A stretch of DNA of 64,000 nt from Streptomyces sp. NBC_01723 (GTDB taxonomy: Bacteria; Actinomycetota; Actinomycetes; Streptomycetales; Streptomycetaceae): the NCBI RefSeq assembly GCF_036246005.1, contig NZ_CP109171.1, positions 3,150,001 to 3,214,000 on the forward strand, written 5' to 3'. Under the pieces are notes generated by a model that was not told where the DNA came from, made no database searches, and worked only from the letters and a program-made list of their open reading frames with translations. Position numbers and translations under genes: made by a program. Of the stretch, positions 57,378 through 64,000 are shown in pieces; positions within the stretch are counted from its first letter, which is position 1; every line of letters begins with the position of its first letter.

Positions 57378-58235
57378 TCAGGCTGTCATCATGCTGCCCA
57401 TGCTCCAGCGGTCCTGCTGCCGTACGACGGTGGTCCGCTTGGCCGACCTGCGCTGATGCGTGTCGAGCGACGGCGCGCCGCGCAGGATGTCCTGCTCCAT
57501 CTGGACCAGGAACGGCGAGGGCTCCAGGCCCAGCTCCTCCACCAGCCGGGCCCGCAGCCGCCGCATCACCGCGAGCGCCTCCGCTCGCCGGCCACAGCGG
57601 TAGAGCGCGAGCATCAGGTGCCGGTGGAAGTTCTCGTGGAGCGGGTGGCGGGCGGTGAGCTCGGTGATCTCGGGAACCAGGGTGTGATGGGCGCCGCGCT
57701 GGAGGTCGGCGTAGATCCGGTGCTCCAGCGTGCACAGTAGGGACTCGTCCAGGTGGACGATCCGGGCACCGAGCAGTTCCCCGGCCTCCACGTTGACGAG
57801 TGCCGGGCCGCGCCACAATGCCACGGCCTGGTGGAGCAGGTCGGAGCCCTCGACGAATTCGCCGCGCTGGACCGCGGCGTTTCCGGCGGCGGTCAGCATC
57901 TCGTACTCGGTGATGTCGAGCGCGACCCCGCGAGTGGAGAGCACATAACTGCCGCCCTCGGTGATGAGGATTTCCTCGGCGATTTCGTTTGCGCTCTTAT
58001 TCAGGGCTTCCGCGAGAGTGCGACGGACCTGCCCGATGTATGTCTGTATCGTTGCGGTGGCAGTGCGCGGCGGGCTGTCCCCCCACAACTCCTGCACAAG
58101 TGCATTGATGGATACCGCACTGTCGGCATTGACAGCGAGCAAAGCGAGCAGACGACGCGGCTTGGGAGCCAGAACGACCGGCTCCAGGTCATCGCCGAAT
58201 ATCGTCATCGGCCCCAGGACATGAATCTGCACCAT
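57378..58235 (-). CDS. SARP family transcription activator
   Basis: 285 residues: N-terminal OmpR-like winged helix (PRRLLALLAVNADSAVSINA, VQELWGDSPPRTATATIQTY) and bacterial transcription activation domain from about 110 (DITEYEMLTAAGNAAV, LHENFHRHLMLALYRCGRRA). Short SARPs activate single antibiotic clusters in Streptomyces, so this is probably the pathway-specific activator of the cluster to the right. ATG 58235 with AAGGGG before it; a GTG follows at once. Its 5' half is AT-richer than neighbours. I saw no in-frame TTA codon, so bldA control is not indicated. Confidence 0.93.
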   Translation of the reverse strand: MVQIHVLGPMTIFGDDLEPVVLAPKPRRLLALLAVNADSAVSINALVQELWGDSPPRTATATIQTYIGQVRRTLAEALNKSANEIAEEILITEGGSYVLSTRGVALDITEYEMLTAAGNAAVQRGEFVEGSDLLHQAVALWRGPALVNVEAGELLGARIVHLDESLLCTLEHRIYADLQRGAHHTLVPEITELTARHPLHENFHRHLMLALYRCGRRAEALAVMRRLRARLVEELGLEPSPFLVQMEQDILRGAPSLDTHQRRSAKRTTVVRQQDRWSMGSMMTA

Positions 58236-58339
58236 TCCCCCTTATTGGTACAACCATCCCACTCTGCAGCGAGATGTTCTCACCCTTGCCCCCCGTACCG
58301 GCGTGACCAGGCACGGGTCGCTATCGCATCCTAGCAGGA

Positions 58340-58388
58340 AAAAGAAAGCCACGTTAATTTCGTGATCAACGAAATCAACGTGGTCTTT
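58340..58388 (-). terminator. Intrinsic terminator with U-tract for the MarR transcript
   Basis: 58349-58363 pairs with 58369-58383 with one mismatch around GATCA, extended by AAAG/CTTT with one bulge. On the minus strand it is followed by CTTTCTTTTTCC, a U-rich tail unusual for this GC-rich genome. Confidence 0.8.
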
Positions 58389-58414
58389 CCGTACTACTGG
58401 CTTATCCCGAGGGG

Positions 58415-58864
58415 TTATTTAAGTGAACCAAGAACGGCGATGGTCCGTTCCAGGTACTCCTCGAACCGTGCCCTTTCCTCGGGCGTGAATTCGGCACCCA
58501 GCGAAGCCTCGACGCGAAGGGCCGCCTTGTCGGCCTGCTTCGCGATGGCACGGCCCGCCCGGGTCGCCCGGTTGACCACGACCTTCTGATGCAGCTCCGA
58601 AGGTTCGCGGAACACCAGGTCGGCCTTCTCCAGGTTGGTCAGAACCGTCGCCATCGTCTGTGGCGTGACCATGCACTCGCGCGCGAGCTGGGCCGCGGAC
58701 ATTCCGTCCGAGACCGACAGCAACAGCAGGACCGAGTACTGGGGCACCGTCAGGCCGAACTCTCGCAGCACGTCGGTCTTGCGCCCGATCAGAGCCTGCT
58801 CGGCTCGCTTGATCGTGTGCCCGAGCCTGCCTGCGGCGACCGTCTCCGTCGTCGTCTTCGCCAT
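58415..58864 (-). CDS. MarR family transcription regulator
   Basis: 149 residues. Winged helix with FGLTVPQYSVLLLLSVSDG, MSAAQLARECMVTPQTMATV and LTNLEKADLVFREPS; dimer helices at both ends. MarR proteins usually repress a neighbouring exporter and release it on binding a phenolic or similar ligand; the DHA2 exporter and thioesterase genes just upstream are the natural targets. ATG 58864 (MAKTTTETVAAG) is preferred over 58960. An inverted repeat lies directly before it. Confidence 0.9.
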   Translation of the reverse strand: MAKTTTETVAAGRLGHTIKRAEQALIGRKTDVLREFGLTVPQYSVLLLLSVSDGMSAAQLARECMVTPQTMATVLTNLEKADLVFREPSELHQKVVVNRATRAGRAIAKQADKAALRVEASLGAEFTPEERARFEEYLERTIAVLGSLK

Positions 58865-58871
58865 ATCAATA

Positions 58872-58892
58872 GTCTTGCATACGACAGAAGAC
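58872..58892. promoter_or_regulatory. Inverted repeat upstream of marR-type gene
   Basis: GTCTT-N11-AAGAC, 7 bp upstream of the ATG, in AT-rich DNA. A likely autoregulatory operator. Half-sites are short, hence low confidence. Confidence 0.35.
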
Positions 58893-58956
58893 GAAGCAGT
58901 AGTCGTGCGTTGCCTCGGCCGGGCCGACGGACCGTCGTGCCCCGGGCCGCGTACGG

Positions 58957-59388
58957 TCACCGGATCGTCCGGCGCCTGGCCGGCGGGATCGCACAGGTCA
59001 GCCGGGCGGTGCAGGTGCGCCGGCCCCGCTCGTCACGGATGACGATCTCGTAGGTGGCGGTGTGCGTGCCCACGTGCAGCGGCCGGCACTCACCGGTGAC
59101 CCGGCCCGACCGCGCCCCTCCGTGGTGGGTGCAGGACAGCTCCTGCCCGACGATGATCCGGTCGGCGCCCGCGTGCGTCCAGGCCGCGAGCGACCCGAGC
59201 GTCTCGGCCAGCACGGCGTTGGCCCCGCCGTGCAGCAGGCCGATCGGCTGGCGGTTGCCCGCCACCGGCATGGTGCCGATCACCAGGTCCGGCTCGCAGA
59301 CCTCGATCTCGATGCCGAGGCGCTCCACCAGCTGCTCGTCGGCATAGGGGGGCAGGACCTCGACGGGTCCGAGGGCGGTCTGTGTCAT
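58957..59388 (-). CDS. PaaI-type hotdog thioesterase
   Basis: 143 residues. PIGLLHGGANAVLAETLGSL is the PaaI/4HBT active-site segment (HGG plus Glu), RIIVGQELSCTHHGGARSG follows on the central strand. Hydrolyses acyl-CoA, often aryl or polyketide-like esters; substrate unknown. ATG 59388 with GAGGGGGCAGG upstream. It starts 11 bp after the DHA2 gene stop, so it is in the same operon; the pair exporter plus thioesterase suggests release or protection in a secondary pathway. Confidence 0.88.
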   Translation of the reverse strand: MTQTALGPVEVLPPYADEQLVERLGIEIEVCEPDLVIGTMPVAGNRQPIGLLHGGANAVLAETLGSLAAWTHAGADRIIVGQELSCTHHGGARSGRVTGECRPLHVGTHTATYEIVIRDERGRRTCTARLTCAIPPARRRTIR

Positions 59389-59399
59389 GACCTGCCCCC

Positions 59400-60968
59400 T
59401 CAGCGCGCGGAAGCGGGCTCGGGCGACGACGCCGCGGACGGCTCGCCGACGGCTTCGTCCGCCGTGTCGGCCGACGGCTTGCCGCCCTTCAGCAGGCTGC
59501 CGACGACCACGGCGGTGACCGCGCAGGCCGCCGCGACGATCCACATGGTGGTGTGCAGGCCGGCGGCGTAGGCGTCGGCCATCGCGGTCACCGCCCGGTC
59601 CCGGACCTCACCCGCGGGCAGGGTCTCGGCGGCCTCGGTGAGACCGCCCTGCAGGGCGCGCGAGGCCAGCGCCTCGGCACCGCCGTCGTAGGCGGAGACC
59701 GCGTCGGTGTCGAGGGCGCTCTTGGTCAGCGCCGTGACGAGAGCGCCGAGACCGGCCATGGAGACCGCGTCCGAGGTCAGCCGCACCGTGTTGAACATGC
59801 CCGCGGCCATGCCCATCCGCTCCGGCTCGACGGCCGACACGGCCGCGCCGTCCAGGATGCCCAGCGAGATGCCGTAACCGACGCCCAGGAAGAGCAGCGG
59901 GCCGGCCAGCGCGACGGCCGAGGCACCCGGCTCGACCATGGTCAGCCAGGCGGCGCCGACGGCGGAGAAGGCGAGCAGCACCACGAACAGGGCGCGCTGC
60001 GAGACCTTCTGCGCGAGGACGCCGGTGACGGCGGGCATCACCAGGGAGGGTCCGGTCAGCAGCAGCAGGACCAGGCCGATCCGGACGGCCGACAGGCCGC
60101 TCGTGGAGGTCAGGTACGGCGGCAGCACGATGACGAGCGCGACGAAGCTGAACGCCAGCACCAGCGGCACCAGGCAGACCGCGAGGAACTGCGGGCGGGC
60201 GAAGAGGGCCAGGTCGAACATCGGGTTCTCGGAGCGGCGCTCCACCCTCACGAAGGCGGCGAGCAGGACCAGGCAGCCGGCGGCCGAGGCGAGCACGATC
60301 GCGTCGGTCCAGCCGCGGCCCGGCCCCTCGACCAGGGCGAGGACGAACAGGGCGACGCCGAAGCCGAAGAGGAAGGTACCCGCCCAGTCGAAGCGGGGTC
60401 CGCGGTTCGGTTCCGTACGGGGCAGCATCGGCGTGCTCAGCAGGACGAGGACGGCGACCCCGGCGAGCACGAGGAACACCGAGCGCCAGCCCCACAGGTT
60501 GACCAGGACGCCGCCGAACATCGGCCCGAAGGCGAGACCCGCGCCGAGGAAGGTGCCGAACAGTCCGAACGCCTTCGCCCGGGCGGGGCCGTCGAAGGCC
60601 TGGGCCACGATCGCGGTGATGGAGGCGAGGGCCGCACCGCTGCCGAAGCCGGAGACGGCGCGCGAGACGTCGAGCAGCAGGATGTTGTTGGAGAGGCCGG
60701 AGACGGCCATCCAGAACGCGAAGAAGGCCATGCCCCAGGTGAACATCCTGCGGTGGCCCACGCGGTCCGCGAGCGAGCCCATCGCCGCGAGGCTGCTGGA
60801 CGCGGTCAGCATGTATCCGTCGACCACCCACTGGGCAGCGGCGAGGGAGCTGTGCAGGTCGGCGCCGATGTCGGGTACGGCCACGGACGGGCCGGTCACG
60901 ACCAAGGTCATCAGCGGGCCGACGACGCACGCCGCGGCGAGTGTCGCGCGCGGGTTGCCGGTGGACAC
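59400..60968 (-). CDS. DHA2-type MFS efflux transporter (14 helices), second
   Basis: 522 residues. AQWVVDGYMLTASSSLAAMG and LADRVGHRRMFTWG are motif A region, GTFLGAGLAFGPMFGGVLV motif C. Helices continue to about residue 500, then an Asp/Glu/Ala tail. GTG start at 60968. Co-transcribed with the thioesterase; divergent from the aldo-keto reductase. Likely the self-resistance exporter of the adjoining cluster, under the MarR protein. Distinct from the DHA2 exporter at 53135 in sequence. Confidence 0.93.
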   Translation of the reverse strand: MSTGNPRATLAAACVVGPLMTLVVTGPSVAVPDIGADLHSSLAAAQWVVDGYMLTASSSLAAMGSLADRVGHRRMFTWGMAFFAFWMAVSGLSNNILLLDVSRAVSGFGSGAALASITAIVAQAFDGPARAKAFGLFGTFLGAGLAFGPMFGGVLVNLWGWRSVFLVLAGVAVLVLLSTPMLPRTEPNRGPRFDWAGTFLFGFGVALFVLALVEGPGRGWTDAIVLASAAGCLVLLAAFVRVERRSENPMFDLALFARPQFLAVCLVPLVLAFSFVALVIVLPPYLTSTSGLSAVRIGLVLLLLTGPSLVMPAVTGVLAQKVSQRALFVVLLAFSAVGAAWLTMVEPGASAVALAGPLLFLGVGYGISLGILDGAAVSAVEPERMGMAAGMFNTVRLTSDAVSMAGLGALVTALTKSALDTDAVSAYDGGAEALASRALQGGLTEAAETLPAGEVRDRAVTAMADAYAAGLHTTMWIVAAACAVTAVVVGSLLKGGKPSADTADEAVGEPSAASSPEPASAR

Positions 60969-60996
60969 GGTGAATCACCCCTGTTCTGTTCTATGT

Positions 60997-61060
60997 CATT
61001 GACAGTCATGTGTAAGAACCCTGGCATAGATTAGTGGGCTGACTATAGAACATGTCAATG
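60997..61060. promoter_or_regulatory. Divergent promoter region with mirrored TTGACA boxes
   Basis: CATTGACA (60997-61004) and TGTCAATG (61053-61060) are a perfect 8-bp inverted repeat. Each holds a TTGACA: the minus-strand one has TAATCT about 19 bp on (exporter promoter), the plus-strand one has CATAGA about 20 bp on (reductase). The two promoters face and overlap, so one repressor could control both. Confidence 0.5.
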
Positions 61061-61153
61061 CCGTATGGCAGAGTTCTGCATGGAGGCGAGGGCCTGTCAC
61101 AGAAATCGGGGGCAGGACTCCACGGGGACAACGGGAGAGAGGTGCGCACGAAC

Positions 61154-62110
61154 ATGCGCAGGATCCAACTGGGCGGCTCACAGCGGACGTTCGCGGCCGT
61201 CGGCATCGGCTGCATGGGCATGTCGTGGGGGTACGACGAGCTGGGCCGGGACGAGAGCGAGTCCATCGCGGTCATCCGGCACGCGCTCGACCTCGGCGCC
61301 GACCTGGTCGACACGGCCGACCAGTACGGCCCGTTCACCAACGAAGCACTGGTCGGCAAGGCGCTGCGGGGCCGTCGCGACGACGCGCTGCTCGCCACCA
61401 AGGGCGGCCTCGTCGTGGACGACCCGGCCACCTACAAGAGCCACCGGGACGGCCGGCCGGAGTACCTGCGCGCCGCCGTCGACGCGAGCCTGCGGCGGCT
61501 CGGCGTGGACCACATCGACCTGTACCAGCTGCACCGCATCGACCCGGAGGTGCCGGTCGAGGAGAGCTGGGGCGCGCTCGCGGAGCTGGTCGAGGAGGGC
61601 AAGCTCGGCACGATCGGCCTCTCCGAGGCGTCGGTGGAGGAGATCGGCCGGGCGCACGCGGTCCACCCGGTCGCCTCCGTGCAGAGCGAGCTGTCGCTGT
61701 GGAGCCGGGAGGCCCTGAAGGACGGCGTGGTGGAGTACTGCGGGCGCGAAGGCATCGCGTTCATCGCGTTCGCCCCGCTCGGCCGCGGCTTCCTGTCCGG
61801 CCGGATCAGCACCCCGCGGGACCTGCCGGAGGTCGACGGCCGGCACCGGATCCCGCGGTTCCAGCCCGAGGCCATCAGCGCCAACCAGGCCATCGTCGAC
61901 CGGATGCGGCGCGTCGCCGACGGCCTCGGGGCGACCGTCGCGCAGGTGGCGATCGCCTGGGTGCTGGCCCAGGGCGAGCACGTGGGCGTCATCCCCGGCA
62001 CCAAGACCCGCCGCTACCTGGAGGACAACGTGCGGGCCGGCTCCCTGGCCCTCCCGCCGGAGGCCCTCGCCGAGCTCGCCGCCCTGCCGGAGGCGGTCGG
62101 CGCCCGCTGA
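61154..62110 (+). CDS. Aldo/keto reductase, second
   Basis: 318 residues. Tetrad: Asp/Tyr in DLVDTADQYGPFTNEALVG, Lys in ALLATKGGLVV, His in IDLYQLHRID; cofactor end VGVIPGTKTRRYLEDN. The family resembles pyridoxal/aldo-keto reductases (AKR13-like). ATG 61154 is chosen for the fit with family N-termini and AGAGAGGTG nine bases before; GTG 61142 and ATG 61052 are longer options. Divergent from the exporter. It may carry out a ketoreduction in the cluster. Only about 30% like the reductase at 52059 by eye. Confidence 0.9.
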   Translation: MRRIQLGGSQRTFAAVGIGCMGMSWGYDELGRDESESIAVIRHALDLGADLVDTADQYGPFTNEALVGKALRGRRDDALLATKGGLVVDDPATYKSHRDGRPEYLRAAVDASLRRLGVDHIDLYQLHRIDPEVPVEESWGALAELVEEGKLGTIGLSEASVEEIGRAHAVHPVASVQSELSLWSREALKDGVVEYCGREGIAFIAFAPLGRGFLSGRISTPRDLPEVDGRHRIPRFQPEAISANQAIVDRMRRVADGLGATVAQVAIAWVLAQGEHVGVIPGTKTRRYLEDNVRAGSLALPPEALAELAALPEAVGAR

Positions 62111-62132
62111 CCCCCCACCCCGGCGCAGTGCC

Positions 62133-62164
62133 GAAGGGGGCGCCTCGTCCGAGGCGCCCCCTTC
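62133..62164. terminator. 15-bp-stem terminator between reductase and HAD genes
   Basis: 62133-62147 is the reverse complement of 62150-62164 with a 2-base centre; in RNA the loop would open slightly. Convergent gene junction. Confidence 0.85.
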
Positions 62165-62179
62165 GTGCCCGCCCGACGA

Positions 62180-62917
62180 CTACACCGGCTGGCGGCGCGT
62201 CCCGGCCATCAGGGTGGCCGGGACGACCGGCCAGCCCTTCTCGGCCGCGTGGGCCGTCATCCGCGGATGCGCGCCGACGACCGCCGGGTGGCCCACCATG
62301 CTCAGCATGGTCAGGTCCCCCGGGTCGTCGCCGTACGCGTGGCAGTCGGCGGGGTCCGCGCCGAACTTCGCCAGCGCCTCCCGGACCGCGTCCGCCTTCG
62401 CCGGGCCGAACATCGCGTGCCGGATCGCACCCGTCATCCGCCGGTCCGCGTCCAGTTCCGGCTCCGTGCACAGGACCAGGTCGACGCCCAGATCGTCGGT
62501 GATCGGATGGAGCGTCGCCGGCCAGGAGCCCGAGATGACCACGATGTGGTGGCCCGCCTCCTGGTGGCGGCGGAGCCGGGTGATCGTCGGCTCGATGAAC
62601 GGCGCCCCGCGCTCGCGCAGGTGCGCGTACCACTCCCGCGCCTCGGAGACCACGTCGTCCCAGGGGACCCCGGCGTACAGCTCGTAGAACTTCGACACCA
62701 CCTCGACCGGTGTCACCCCCGTCGCCGCCAGCCGTCGCAGCGGCTCCACCAGCCGCTCGTACGCGGCGCCGGTGACGTCTCCCTCCCGCTTCATCCGATG
62801 CCGCAGCAGCGAGAACGGTGTCTTCATGGCGATGAGCGTCTCGTCGGCATCGAAGAACGCCACCACCGGGCGGGAAGGGTCGGTGGTGAGGGGAGGCAGG
62901 GCGGGGGACGTGGTCAA
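62180..62917 (-). CDS. HAD-superfamily (IB) phosphatase, TTG start
   Basis: 245 residues. VVAFFDADETLIAMKT is HAD motif I (DxDxT), VVISGSWPATL motif II with the Ser, and CHAYGDDPGDLTMLSMVGH motif IV with its Asp pair; the Lys lies in FGPAKADAV. Phosphomonoesterase of the SerB-like IB group, substrate unknown. TTG 62917 is chosen since AGGAG lies 6 bases before it and it overlaps the stop of the monooxygenase by 4 bp (TTGA), indicating coupled translation. No in-frame ATG or GTG precedes the fold nearby. Confidence 0.88.
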   Translation of the reverse strand: MTTSPALPPLTTDPSRPVVAFFDADETLIAMKTPFSLLRHRMKREGDVTGAAYERLVEPLRRLAATGVTPVEVVSKFYELYAGVPWDDVVSEAREWYAHLRERGAPFIEPTITRLRRHQEAGHHIVVISGSWPATLHPITDDLGVDLVLCTEPELDADRRMTGAIRHAMFGPAKADAVREALAKFGADPADCHAYGDDPGDLTMLSMVGHPAVVGAHPRMTAHAAEKGWPVVPATLMAGTRRQPV

Positions 62918-64000
62918 GACCGGCTCCTGAGGTGTGCCGCTCGGGTGAGCAGTCGCGTGATGTCCTGGTTTCCTTCGGCGCCCACCCGTGCGAGCAGATG
63001 GCCGTCGGGGCGCACGACCGCCACGGCGGGCCCCGGTCCGAGCGCCCGGGCCAGACCCCGGGGCACGGCACGGGTCAGATCGAGTACCGGGGTTCCCTCG
63101 GGAAGCTCCCGGCGGATCCGGTCGCGGGTCCCCCGCCAGTCCGCCGGCGGGGTCCGGGTGCCGGGCCACAGCAGCACGGTGTGGCGGTCCCGGTCGACCG
63201 TGGGCCAGCCGCCGCCGTCCAGACGCGGGGCCGCCTGCGGGCCGGACGAGACCCTCAGCGGCAGTCGGGGATGGCGGCCGCCGTCGTAGCTGACGGCCGT
63301 CTGGCTCAGCTGCGGAGCGAGCTTGCGCTGGAAGAGACCGGTCCGGTCGGCGGCCGTGAACGCCGCGTCCCGCAGCGCCACCTTCGCGGGCGTGTTGACC
63401 AGGCCCGCCTTGGTCAGCAGCGCCGTCGAACGGGCCACCTCGTGGGAGACGGCGCGGCGTTCGGAGTCGTACGAGTCGAGGATCGGCTCCCCGAACTCCC
63501 CCCGGAGGACGCCGGACAGCTTCCACGCCAGGTTGAACGCGTCCTGCATGCCGGTGTTCATGCCCTGCCCGCCCGCCGGGCTGATCACATGGGCGGCGTC
63601 GCCCACGAGGAAGCAACGGCCGTCGCGGAAGGCGGAGGCGATCCGGACCCGCACCCTGAAGGACCCGCTCCACAGCAGCTCCTCGACGCGGCTGCGGCCC
63701 GCCGCGCGGTCGTCGACGACCTGCTGGAACATCTCGCGGGGCGGCGGGCTGTCCTCGTCGTACGCGTCGTGCGGCACGCTCAGTGCGATGCGGTGGACGC
63801 CGTCACCCATCGGGCCGAGCACCATGGCGCCGCTCGGCGCGTAGCAGTAGTGCGACAGGTCCTCGGAGAGCGTGGTGGTCAGCCGGGCGTCGGTGATCGC
63901 GAACGACACGTCGACCGGCGGCCCGTCGTAGCCGATACCCAGCTCCTTGCGGACGGTGCTGTGCGCGCCGTCCGCGCCGACGAGCCGGCCCGGCTCCAGT
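62914..64000 (-). CDS. FAD-dependent aromatic monooxygenase (PHBH type), 5' end outside window
   Basis: About 361 visible residues of a protein usually near 500-540. GADGAHSTVRKELGI is the DG motif that binds FAD and NADPH, and CFLVGDAAHVISPAGGQGMN the GD motif; VVVGD-less C-terminal region with WPTVDRDRHTVLLWPGTR resembles the thioredoxin-like tail of polyketide hydroxylases. The FAD-binding GxGxxG start lies right of the window. The enzyme hydroxylates an aromatic substrate, probably a polyketide or phenolic intermediate. Coupled to the HAD gene; likely part of the biosynthetic cluster beyond the edge. Confidence 0.9.
   Translation of the reverse strand, partial: LEPGRLVGADGAHSTVRKELGIGYDGPPVDVSFAITDARLTTTLSEDLSHYCYAPSGAMVLGPMGDGVHRIALSVPHDAYDEDSPPPREMFQQVVDDRAAGRSRVEELLWSGSFRVRVRIASAFRDGRCFLVGDAAHVISPAGGQGMNTGMQDAFNLAWKLSGVLRGEFGEPILDSYDSERRAVSHEVARSTALLTKAGLVNTPAKVALRDAAFTAADRTGLFQRKLAPQLSQTAVSYDGGRHPRLPLRVSSGPQAAPRLDGGGWPTVDRDRHTVLLWPGTRTPPADWRGTRDRIRRELPEGTPVLDLTRAVPRGLARALGPGPAVAVVRPDGHLLARVGAEGNQDITRLLTRAAHLRSRS

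Noticed and set aside
57378..58235. bldA-type TTA codon in the SARP gene
   Set aside because: The only TAA on the plus strand (57945 region) is out of frame for the gene.

Overview
The window is high-GC actinobacterial chromosome, almost certainly Streptomyces. It carries a WhiB of the sporulation type, F420 genes, frequent GTG and TTG starts, very long antisense open frames typical of about 72% GC, and the conserved order ahcY / manA / manB / whiB / cofD-fbiB / LCP genes / ugd-type dehydrogenase / purE-purK / two-component system / POT transporter. I saw no rRNA, tRNA, CRISPR array, IS element or phage gene.

Positions 1-9,000 hold primary metabolism, mostly on the minus strand: the 3'-truncated ahcY, a CDF cation exporter, a mannose block (manA, a SIS-fold protein, a 56-residue Trm112-like zinc protein, manB), a lactate permease and a DUF3499 protein. 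Positions 9,300-15,600 hold a degenerate zincin, a secreted DUF5719 protein translationally coupled to a very large membrane glycosyltransferase with a Gln/Tyr/Gly-rich tail, and whiB. Positions 16,275-23,800 hold a cysteine-dioxygenase-like protein, cofD and fbiB (F420 biosynthesis), a DNA glycosylase, a GDP-mannose-pyrophosphorylase-like enzyme, a secreted PGRP amidase and a truncated adenylation-fold protein (TIGR03089).

Positions 24,071-36,686 are the most distinctive conserved-region feature: seven LytR-CpsA-Psr (LCP) wall-polymer ligase genes in 12.6 kb, with one glycosyltransferase among them. Four of them look like a tandem duplication of a two-gene unit (A-B, A'-B'). A and A' share a perfectly identical 361-bp block in otherwise diverged genes, which suggests gene conversion. 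Together with the mannose and UDP-sugar genes this looks like a region for cell-wall glycopolymer synthesis and attachment.

Positions 36,800-52,000 return to core functions: thioesterase, acyl-CoA dehydrogenase, UDP-glucose dehydrogenase family, CGNR and MerR regulators beside their likely targets, two M19 dipeptidase homologues (one has lost its metal ligands), purE-purK, GtrA, a histidine kinase/response regulator pair and a peptide transporter.

From about 52,050 to the right edge the content becomes accessory: aldo-keto reductases, two DHA2-type exporters, XRE, MarR and SARP regulators, a secreted cupin coupled to an atypical KAS III-like protein, a hotdog thioesterase, a HAD hydrolase started with TTG, and an aromatic FAD hydroxylase running off the edge. 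This reads as the border of a natural-product (probably polyketide) cluster whose core lies to the right. Several convergent gene pairs are separated by long perfect hairpins.
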